Source of the DNA: MADRE2 sp964397015
GTDB lineage: Bacteria; Desulfobacterota; Desulfobacteria; Desulfobacterales; Desulfobacteraceae
Reading direction: 5' to 3'
Length of the DNA: 8,613 bases
NCBI GenBank assembly: GCA_964397015.1
Contig: CAYNHL010000144.1
Coordinates: 1 to 8,613 of the forward strand
The notes beneath the pieces are model-generated. The model was not told the DNA's origin, did no database searches, and was given only the letters and a program-made list of their open reading frames with translations. The translations under genes were made by a program, and so were the position numbers. Below are positions 1 through 6,433 of this stretch, one piece after another. The stretch's first letter is position 1. The number at the start of each line of letters is the position of its first letter.

Positions 1-47
1 GCGGCGAAACCGTCGGTCAAAGAGGTTTCAGCAAAGATCCGTCATGA
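1..47 (+). CDS. 3' end of an upstream gene, partial (14 codons visible)
   Basis: The reading frame that starts at base 3 stays open and ends in TGA at 45-47, giving a tail that reads GETVGQRGFSKDPS. Its stop overlaps the start codon of the sulfotransferase in the four-base ATGA arrangement (44-47), which is typical of translationally coupled genes within one operon. That overlap is the main support. The tail is too short to identify a product. A competing possibility is that the frame starting at base 1, also open from the edge to a stop at 400-402, is the real upstream gene. That would need an overlap of about 360 bases with the sulfotransferase and is less likely. Confidence 0.5.
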   Translation, partial: GETVGQRGFSKDPS

Positions 48-1378
48 AATCCAAAAATATTTCAGATCACTGGAAAGAAAAGGCGTTGCCGGCATACTCA
101 AGAATTATTTTTGTCAAAAGTTTTTTATTGGCTTTTTATCTTCTATTGTGGCTTTCTGTTTTTGTTGCAGTGTTCGTGTCAACGGGCGCACTTTTTTCCG
201 GAAAACCGCTCAGAGACTGCCTTGGCATGCTGTACCGCCTGGATATGCAGGTTGTAATTCTGGCAGCGGCACTTGGATATGCATGGATCAGGAAAAAGCT
301 GAACGCGCATTTCAGCAGGGCTTCAAAAGATTATCCTCTTGCATCGAGGGTCCTGCACCGCATGGCCCTTGGCAGTGTGATCATCAAGGAAGTTGCCTTT
401 GATATCGACTGTGCGCTGTCAGGATCGAAAAAAAAAACAAGTAATAATGTATCCCGGCCTGTATACGTGGCCGGCCTTGCACGGGCGGGCACGACGATTC
501 TGCTTGAATCGCTTTATAAAACCGGTGCGTTTTCCACCCTGACATACAGGGATATGCCCTTTGTCATAGCCCCGTCTCTCTGGAGGCGCTTGTCCGGAAG
601 GCAGCACCGGGTTTCACAGTTGAAAGAGCGGGCCCATGGGGACAGGATCTATGTCAATTATGACAGCCCTGAAGCCTTTGAAGAGGTGTTCTGGAAAACA
701 TTTGCCGCAGAAAAGTACATCAGGGATGCCTGGCTTGAGCCTTTTTTCGGTGTGGACAAGGACCTGGTCGAAAAATACCGGTGCTATGTTTTTAATATCA
801 TAAGCCGCGATACCGGACCTTCAGAACGCTGTCGATATCTTGCCAAGAACAACAACAACCTTCTGAGGATCAATACCATCAAGGCGGCCTTTCCTGATTC
901 GATAATCATTGTTCCCTTCCGGCATCCTGCTGATCATGCCAGGTCCCTGAAGCGCCAGCATGAAAGGTTTGTCGAACGGCACCGGTCTGATCCTTTCACT
1001 CTTACATACATGAACTGGCTTGGTCATTTTGAATTCGGAGCCAATGTCAAACCTTTCAAATTCAGTGATTCAACAATGCCTCCATCCATGGAGCTGCTTG
1101 CAGACCCGCGGTACTGGATTGATTACTGGAAATCGGTATATGAATATATCATCGAGGTTCACTCCGCCCATGTCGTTTTTTTTGATTACAATCTCTTTTG
1201 CCGCCAGCCGCAATTGATCTCAGAACGGCTTGAATCCCTGCTGTTCCTTGAACATGGCGCCATGGGTTCGGCCGCGGATCTTGTCCAGCCTGCCAGGGTC
1301 TATGACGTCAAAGCATCTTTGGATTTACCCGAAGATGTCGAAACAGTGTACCAAAAACTTCAGGAGCTTTCCATTTAA
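44..1378 (+). CDS. Membrane-anchored sulfotransferase-family protein
   Basis: Predicted to transfer a sulfo group from PAPS to an acceptor, which the context suggests is a glycan. The 444-residue protein begins with a basic segment, then a strong hydrophobic helix at about residues 22-50 and a second at about 66-82. The catalytic part starts near residue 138. The motif YVAGLARAGTT (141-151) fits the 5'-phosphosulfate-binding loop of sulfotransferases. The strand and loop IIIVPFRHPADHARSL (287-302), with Arg293 and Ser301, fit the 3'-phosphate-binding motif. Two N-terminal membrane helices would hold the enzyme at the inner membrane. The start is chosen for the ATGA overlap with the preceding frame; no good ribosome binding site lies close by, so coupling is likely. 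A run of ten A residues (428-437) encodes lysines in the linker between the membrane part and the catalytic domain. The family is fairly sure; the acceptor is unknown. Confidence 0.82.
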   Translation: MKSKNISDHWKEKALPAYSRIIFVKSFLLAFYLLLWLSVFVAVFVSTGALFSGKPLRDCLGMLYRLDMQVVILAAALGYAWIRKKLNAHFSRASKDYPLASRVLHRMALGSVIIKEVAFDIDCALSGSKKKTSNNVSRPVYVAGLARAGTTILLESLYKTGAFSTLTYRDMPFVIAPSLWRRLSGRQHRVSQLKERAHGDRIYVNYDSPEAFEEVFWKTFAAEKYIRDAWLEPFFGVDKDLVEKYRCYVFNIISRDTGPSERCRYLAKNNNNLLRINTIKAAFPDSIIIVPFRHPADHARSLKRQHERFVERHRSDPFTLTYMNWLGHFEFGANVKPFKFSDSTMPPSMELLADPRYWIDYWKSVYEYIIEVHSAHVVFFDYNLFCRQPQLISERLESLLFLEHGAMGSAADLVQPARVYDVKASLDLPEDVETVYQKLQELSI

Positions 1379-1406
1379 GGAGAAATTTCCTGCGGATTCC
1401 ATACAA

Positions 1407-2852
1407 ATGATAGACACTTTTGCCCGAATTGAAATAATCATCGTGACCTGGAACAAAAAAGACGATGTCGTATCCCTGCTTGGCCAGCTTGCCGCTATGG
1501 ATTATCCGGCAGACCTGTATCATGTCACGGTGGTGGACAACCGGTCCGAAGACGGCACCAGTGAAGTGCTGAAACAAAAATTTCCCTTTGTGAACCTTAT
1601 CGAGAACACTTGCAATCTTGGCGGGGCCGGGGGGTTCAACGCGGGAATGCGCTGGGTTCTCGGGCATGCTCCTGATGCAGAGTTCATGTGGCTTCTGGAC
1701 AATGATGCAAAAATAGAAAAACAGACATTAAAACACCTTGTGGCTGTTATGCGGGCATTCAAAGATGCCGCCATGTGCGGGTCGTGCATCATGAATATCG
1801 ATGACAAAGACGAGATCATCGAGGCCGGGGCGTTTATCGACTACAAGAAGGGCGGCACCAGGAGGAATCTTTTTGTACCGGGCCGTGCCATGGTGAAAGC
1901 CGGACGGGACAATATCTCATCCAATGCATATGCTAACGTGGATTATGTCGCTGCATGTTCACTTCTTGCCAGGGTCCGGGCGGTCAGAAAAACCGGGATC
2001 TGGCATGAAAGCCTGTTCATCTACTGGGATGACATGGAGTGGGGGGCAAGGTTTGAAAAACATGGATACCGCGTGCTGGCATCCCGGGATTCAATTGTTT
2101 ATCATCCCAGCTGGCGCAAAAGGACCATGGACAATTCCGCCATATGGAGAAGCTATTACCGGACCCGGAACAGCCTGTGGTTTTTCAGGCAATATACAGC
2201 TGGAATGAAACAGCGCCTGGTGTTGTCCAGGATCCTGACCAGGGCCCATGCCCTTGCTTTTTTCTCAGCTTTGCAGGCAAATGCGCCCCTGGCCACAGCT
2301 TATGTTCTGGGCGTTAAGGATTTTATAAGGGGCAGTTATGGGAAAAAAAGCCTGGCATATACGAACGAACCTGTTGACAGGTATGTCAGGCGAAAGAACA
2401 CCCGTCACGCCGCGGTATTTATGACACCCGGAGATGATCCGGCAGCGGCGGCCGGCTTTGTTTCCATGTTGAAAAAAAAATGCCCCGGCCTCTCCGTTAC
2501 CCTTTTTTGCCCCTTTCCCCGGCCTGCTGATTCAGGCGGGGCGGATCACCTGGTTTATTATAAAAACAGGTCGGGACTTGCCGGAATACTTGTTGAAAAT
2601 CTCAAAATATTCAATGCGCTGAGGTGTCGAACCTGGGAGTGCCTGATCACCTCGTATATTCCCCCGAAACCCGGAACGGTTTTTGGAAAACCAGTGGTCC
2701 GTGTCGATTTTACCACCAGTCAGACATTTTTGATTGACAAACTGTCTGTGCGGCTGTTACTCAAGATTGCTGCATCATGCATGGCCGGTTTGATGGTTTT
2801 GTTTTTCAAAATGCCGAAGATCCCTCAGGGACCTTGCGGCAGGGCAGTTTGA
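1407..2852 (+). CDS. Family-2 glycosyltransferase (galactofuranosyl/rhamnosyl-transferase style) with C-terminal extension
   Basis: Predicted cytoplasmic or membrane-associated nucleotide-sugar glycosyltransferase of 481 residues with a GT-A fold. Visible landmarks are IEIIIVTWNK at 8-17, VVDNRSEDGT at 42-51, NLGGAGGFNAG at 70-80, the metal-binding DND at 98-100, and WDDMEWG at 207-213, where the catalytic base normally lies, followed by YHPSW at 232-236. The NLGGAGGF loop is typical of GlfT-like and rhamnosyl-type GT2 enzymes, and a UDP-galactopyranose mutase is encoded next door, so UDP-galactofuranose is a reasonable but unproven donor. Residues from about 330 on form a second region beyond the GT2 core, ending in a hydrophobic helix near 448-468. 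The frame is open further upstream, but the ATG at 1407 places the first strand correctly and lies after the previous stop. An AAGGAG sits at 1377-1382, rather far (24 bases) from this start, so coupling to the sulfotransferase is possible. Confidence 0.87.
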   Translation: MIDTFARIEIIIVTWNKKDDVVSLLGQLAAMDYPADLYHVTVVDNRSEDGTSEVLKQKFPFVNLIENTCNLGGAGGFNAGMRWVLGHAPDAEFMWLLDNDAKIEKQTLKHLVAVMRAFKDAAMCGSCIMNIDDKDEIIEAGAFIDYKKGGTRRNLFVPGRAMVKAGRDNISSNAYANVDYVAACSLLARVRAVRKTGIWHESLFIYWDDMEWGARFEKHGYRVLASRDSIVYHPSWRKRTMDNSAIWRSYYRTRNSLWFFRQYTAGMKQRLVLSRILTRAHALAFFSALQANAPLATAYVLGVKDFIRGSYGKKSLAYTNEPVDRYVRRKNTRHAAVFMTPGDDPAAAAGFVSMLKKKCPGLSVTLFCPFPRPADSGGADHLVYYKNRSGLAGILVENLKIFNALRCRTWECLITSYIPPKPGTVFGKPVVRVDFTTSQTFLIDKLSVRLLLKIAASCMAGLMVLFFKMPKIPQGPCGRAV

Positions 2853-2896
2853 AGAACCCGGCTGCAAATGGACACAGATATACAAAATATGGAGTC

Positions 2897-2902
2897 AAGG
2901 AG
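2897..2902 (+). promoter_or_regulatory. Ribosome binding site for the UDP-galactopyranose mutase gene
   Basis: AAGGAG lies 12 bases before the ATG at 2915. It supports that start over an ATG in the same frame at 2777, which would overlap the preceding gene and add 46 residues ahead of the FAD-binding strand. The spacing is longer than ideal. Confidence 0.6.
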
Positions 2903-2914
2903 TCTTTTGATACA

Positions 2915-4327
2915 ATGAAAATCCTTATACTTGGAGGCGGACCTGCAGGGTTAGGGGCTGCCTGGCGGTTGATGCAGCTGGGTCATGACCGGTTTTCGAT
3001 TCATGAAGCACTGCCACACTGGGGCGGGCTCAGCGCTTCTTATAAAGATACACAGGGGTTTGTCTGGGATTTTGGCGGCCATGTCCTGTTCAGCCATTAC
3101 AGTTATTTTGACCAGGTGATGAACCAGGTAATGGACCAGGACGAATGGCTTGTCCATGACAGGGAAGCATGGATTTTCATGCAGGACAGGTTCATCCCCT
3201 ATCCGCTGCAGAACAATGTTCACCACCTGCCCAAAAAGGTCTGCTGGGATATCCTGGAAAAAATGATAGACATTGACCGCCATCCGCCGCGAAAGCTGCC
3301 TGCCCACTTCGGGCAGTGGATCGACATGAGTTACGGAACCGGCCTGGCTGAACATTTTTTGCGGCCCTATAACTACAAGGTCTGGGCATTTGAACCGGAA
3401 CAGATGGGATGGAACTGGGTTGGCGAACGAGTTGCCCCAATCGATTTAAAAGGAGTATTGAAAAATCTTGTTTTTGAACAGGACAGCAGGGCGTGGGGGC
3501 CCAATTCCACGTTCAGGTTTCCTGCCTCAGGCGGTACCGGGACCATATGGAACCGTATTGCACAAAAAATTCCGGATAAAAGAAAACACCTTGGAGCAAA
3601 GGCTGTTGAAATAGATACAGCCTTAAAAACAGTACTGTTTGAGAACGGCAGTAAAGAATCATTTGACGTGCTTTTTTCTACCATGCCCTTGACCAGGCTG
3701 GCCTCAATGACAAAACAGGACAGGATATTTCCCAATGTCAGGCAGCTCAAGCACGCCTCAACCCACGTGGTCGGCATCGCACTTGACGGGCAGGTGCCGG
3801 ATGAGCTTGCGACAAAATGCTGGATGTATTTTCCTGAAGACAACTGCCCTTTCTACAGGGTGACGGTTTTCAGCAATTATGCCCCGGACAATGTACCCAG
3901 TCCCGGCCGGCAATGGTCTTTGATGTGCGAGGTCAGTGAAAGCCAGGTAAAAAAAGTTAACAGGGAGACCCTGGTTGACGATGTCCTTCAGGGGGCATTG
4001 AACACAGGTCTTATAAAAGATTTAAAACAGGTGGATCATACCTGGTATCATACCAGGGAACATGGATACCCTGTTCCCTGTGTCCGGCGCAACGACCTGA
4101 CCGATCCCTTGCTTGTTCACCTTGAAAACATGGACATTTATTCAAGAGGCCGGTTCGGGGCATGGAAATATGAGGTGGGGAATATGGATCATTGTTTCAT
4201 GCAGGGCGTGGAGTTCGCCGACCGTATTTTTTCATCCTGCAGGGAGCTGACCTTGTGGTATCCAGGGGTGGTGAACGCACCCCATCCTTCAGGACACAAA
4301 GCGACAGCCTCCAATGACAGGAGCTGA
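2915..4327 (+). CDS. UDP-galactopyranose mutase, eukaryotic-type (FAD-dependent)
   Basis: Predicted flavoenzyme that converts UDP-galactopyranose to UDP-galactofuranose in the cytoplasm. The 470-residue protein starts with an FAD-binding Rossmann motif, KILILGGGPAGLGAA (2-16). It then carries the landmarks I recall from fungal UGM: GGHVLFSHY (54-62), PYPLQNN (95-101), RPYNYKVWA (150-158), GERVA (170-174), WGPNSTFRFPASGGTG (194-209), YFPEDNCPFYR (305-315) and SRGRFGAWKYEVGN (410-423). From memory of the Aspergillus fumigatus enzyme, Arg172, Arg315, Arg413, Tyr419 and Asn423 would match its substrate-binding Arg182, Arg327, Arg447, Tyr453 and Asn457. His56 would match the mobile-loop His63. The length suits the eukaryotic class (about 480-515) and not bacterial Glf (about 370-390). 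It sits between two GT2 genes, as expected for a donor-supplying enzyme. An automatic annotation might call it an amine- or protoporphyrinogen-oxidase-like protein. Confidence 0.88.
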   Translation: MKILILGGGPAGLGAAWRLMQLGHDRFSIHEALPHWGGLSASYKDTQGFVWDFGGHVLFSHYSYFDQVMNQVMDQDEWLVHDREAWIFMQDRFIPYPLQNNVHHLPKKVCWDILEKMIDIDRHPPRKLPAHFGQWIDMSYGTGLAEHFLRPYNYKVWAFEPEQMGWNWVGERVAPIDLKGVLKNLVFEQDSRAWGPNSTFRFPASGGTGTIWNRIAQKIPDKRKHLGAKAVEIDTALKTVLFENGSKESFDVLFSTMPLTRLASMTKQDRIFPNVRQLKHASTHVVGIALDGQVPDELATKCWMYFPEDNCPFYRVTVFSNYAPDNVPSPGRQWSLMCEVSESQVKKVNRETLVDDVLQGALNTGLIKDLKQVDHTWYHTREHGYPVPCVRRNDLTDPLLVHLENMDIYSRGRFGAWKYEVGNMDHCFMQGVEFADRIFSSCRELTLWYPGVVNAPHPSGHKATASNDRS

Positions 4328-4337
4328 TCAAGACAAA

Positions 4338-5285
4338 ATGACTTTATCGGTCGTCCCTGTTATCGTGACCCACAACCGGCTTTCAATGCTTAAAAAATCC
4401 CTTGCAGCCATTGAATCCCAGCCTGTGGAAAAGATTGTCATCGTGGACAACCAGTCGTCAGACGGTACGGGAAAATGGCTCAAAACCCTGGATCCTTCAA
4501 GATTTGATGTAATATCCAGCCCGGTGAACAGCGGCGGGGCAGGCGGGTTTTACACAGGGGCCTGCCGGGCGCTGGCGGGCCCTGCGGACTGGATACTGTT
4601 TTTTGACGATGATGCCGTTGCGCGGCCGGGGTTGATCGAAAGGTTCATGGAGAGGATAAAGCAGAACAAAGCCGATCTTGTGAGTACGTCAGTTGTCTGC
4701 GGCAATGGCGGGTATCCGGTGATGAATTCTCTTGTAAAAAAATACCCGTCCACCCTTGGACAGTTATTGATGTATCTTTTTAACAAAAAGGCATTTCTTG
4801 CATCACCCGGAACTTTTACCAAAAATCGAGTTCAATCTCTTGAATGCGCCTCCTTTGTCGGCCTTTTTGTTTCCAGGAACTGCCTTGAAGCCATGCACCG
4901 GTTCATTCTTCCTTCTTTGTTCGTGTACTGCGACGACCTTTATTTTACCTTGAAATGCCACCAGAAAGGCTATCGCCACCTGTGGTTTTCCGACCTTGAA
5001 TTTATTCATCATATCAGGCATACAAAAGATATCGCACCCTGGCAGATCTATCTTCTGGCCCGCAACCAGTTCGTGCTCAAAGAGTTTTCATCTCCTGCAG
5101 CATTTGCGGTCCATGCAGCGGCAAGGCTGCTTAAAATTCTTGTAAAGGCCGCTGGATCAAACAACCTTAAAAATGCATTGACTGCAGTGAAAAAAGGTAT
5201 ACACGACGGAATGAAACAGGACTATTGTGTGACATGTAATACAAAAAACCCCCTGGATGCTGTCAAACGTTACCTGGTGAATTGA
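4338..5285 (+). CDS. Family-2 glycosyltransferase, galactofuranosyltransferase-like
   Basis: Predicted GT-A glycosyltransferase of 315 residues. Landmarks are VVPVIVTHNR at 5-14, IVIVDNQSSDGTG at 33-45, NSGGAGGFYTG at 64-74, a DDDA metal-binding motif at 90-93, SFVGLFVSR at 172-180, VYCDDLYF at 196-203 as the likely catalytic-base region, and an HH pair at 224-225. The GGAGGF loop, DDD triad and CDD segment resemble GlfT1/GlfT2-type galactofuranosyltransferases, and the gene directly follows the mutase that would supply UDP-galactofuranose. Substrate assignment is inference. An ATG at 4314 in the same frame would overlap the mutase by 14 bases and lacks a ribosome binding site. The ATG at 4338 is preceded by AGGAG (4319-4323, 14 bases away) and puts the first beta strand near the N-terminus, so I prefer it. 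The C-terminal region (about 252-315) is basic and may bind the membrane. Confidence 0.87.
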   Translation: MTLSVVPVIVTHNRLSMLKKSLAAIESQPVEKIVIVDNQSSDGTGKWLKTLDPSRFDVISSPVNSGGAGGFYTGACRALAGPADWILFFDDDAVARPGLIERFMERIKQNKADLVSTSVVCGNGGYPVMNSLVKKYPSTLGQLLMYLFNKKAFLASPGTFTKNRVQSLECASFVGLFVSRNCLEAMHRFILPSLFVYCDDLYFTLKCHQKGYRHLWFSDLEFIHHIRHTKDIAPWQIYLLARNQFVLKEFSSPAAFAVHAAARLLKILVKAAGSNNLKNALTAVKKGIHDGMKQDYCVTCNTKNPLDAVKRYLVN

Positions 5286-5287
5286 AC

Positions 5288-6433
5288 ATGGTTGTCAACA
5301 AAAAGATACTGTACGTTTCCAATGCCGACTGGTATTTCAATCTTCACTGGGTGAACCGTGCAAGGGCCGCCCTTGAAAAGGGATTTGAAGTGCATGTCGC
5401 TGCAGGAAAGACCAGTGACGCTGAGATTGGCGCCATTAAAGAAGAAGGTTTCATACCTCATGAATATGCAATAGACCGCCGGTCCGTCAATCCTGTCAAA
5501 GAAGCGGCCACCTTCGGTCAGTTGCGCCGGATCATCACGCATGTAAGGCCGGATATCATCCATTCGTTTACAATCAAGCCCAACCTTTACTGCGGATTGA
5601 TCGCGAGAAAAAATAATATTCCATCGATAAAAAGTATCACTGGAACAGGTGCGGTGTTTGCAGGATCGACGCTTCATTTAAGATTGCTCAAATACGGGGT
5701 GCTTGCCCTTTACAGGCAGGTCGGCCGTGCGGCCACGGGAGCGTTTGTGTTTGAAAACCATGACAATAGAGCTTTTTTCCAGCATCACCGGATTTCAAAG
5801 TTTCAACCGCTTATTGTGGTCCAGGGTGCCGGGATCGATACCAACAGTTACAGCTTGACGCCAATGCCCGAATCCGGCGATCTCAAAGTGCTGTTTGCTG
5901 CACGCCTTCTCAGGGACAAAGGGCTCGATGTGCTGGTAAAGGCGGTGCGGCAGCTCAAGGAAAAAAGGATTCCGGTATCCCTTATCGTGGCCGGTATTCT
6001 GGACAAAGAGGCCTGCAACGGCATCAGGGTCAGCGAACTTGAAAAACTTCACCGGCAGGGAATTATCCAGTGGATCGGCCGGCAGAAAAACATGCCTGAC
6101 CTGATCAGGGATGTCCATGTGGTGGCGCTTCCGACCCTCTACGGCGAAGGTATTCCCCGTATTCTGATTGAGGGGGCCAGCTGCGGACGCGCCCTTGTAG
6201 CGTCCGATGCCCCGGGCTGCAGGGAAATCGTTGCACACGGCGTGAACGGACTGCTCGTGGACCCCTGCAATGGCAAGGACCTGGCGTTGGCCCTTGAAAA
6301 GCTCGCAACCGACAGGGCTCTTTTGGAGCAGTTCGGAAATGCCGGCCGCCGGATGGTCGAAGACTGGTTCGACGAGAAGCTGGTGATCCAACAGACCCTG
6401 GACATCTATTGCGATATGCTATCCAAACTGTGA
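5288..6433 (+). CDS. Family-4 glycosyltransferase
   Basis: Predicted retaining GT-B glycosyltransferase of 381 residues. The N-terminal Rossmann half opens with KKILYVSNADWYFNLHW (5-21), typical of the PglA/WcaL-like GT4 enzymes that extend lipid-linked glycans. It continues with IIHSFTIKPNLYCGL (90-104) and a GTGAVFAG loop (119-126). The second half begins near VLFAARLLRDKGLDVLV (201-217) and carries GEGIPRILIEGASCGR (286-301), which contains the E-x7-E pair Glu287/Glu295 of GT4 donor sites, followed by APGCREIV (308-315). GGTGA at 5276-5280 lies seven bases before the ATG. A TTG at 5282 is an alternative start that would overlap the previous stop. The gap of two bases to the upstream GT2 gene shows it belongs to the same operon. 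The sugar is not predictable. Its 3' end overlaps the convergent HD-GYP gene by 15 bases. Confidence 0.88.
   Translation: MVVNKKILYVSNADWYFNLHWVNRARAALEKGFEVHVAAGKTSDAEIGAIKEEGFIPHEYAIDRRSVNPVKEAATFGQLRRIITHVRPDIIHSFTIKPNLYCGLIARKNNIPSIKSITGTGAVFAGSTLHLRLLKYGVLALYRQVGRAATGAFVFENHDNRAFFQHHRISKFQPLIVVQGAGIDTNSYSLTPMPESGDLKVLFAARLLRDKGLDVLVKAVRQLKEKRIPVSLIVAGILDKEACNGIRVSELEKLHRQGIIQWIGRQKNMPDLIRDVHVVALPTLYGEGIPRILIEGASCGRALVASDAPGCREIVAHGVNGLLVDPCNGKDLALALEKLATDRALLEQFGNAGRRMVEDWFDEKLVIQQTLDIYCDMLSKL

Noticed and set aside
1230..1406. Upstream extension of the first GT2 frame (59 more codons)
   Set aside because: It lies almost wholly inside the sulfotransferase gene in another frame. The GT2 fold begins right after the ATG at 1407.
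2777..2914. Upstream extension of the mutase frame (46 more codons)
   Set aside because: It overlaps the end of the GT2 gene, adds residues ahead of the first FAD-binding strand, and the AAGGAG at 2897-2902 points to the ATG at 2915.
2915..4327. Ordinary bacterial UDP-galactopyranose mutase (glf)
   Set aside because: The length and motif set fit the eukaryotic-type enzyme, so I did not assign the bacterial gene symbol.
5795..6391. 198-codon minus-strand frame opposite the GT4 gene
   Set aside because: It is a shadow of the GT4 coding sequence, whose motifs are clear on the + strand.
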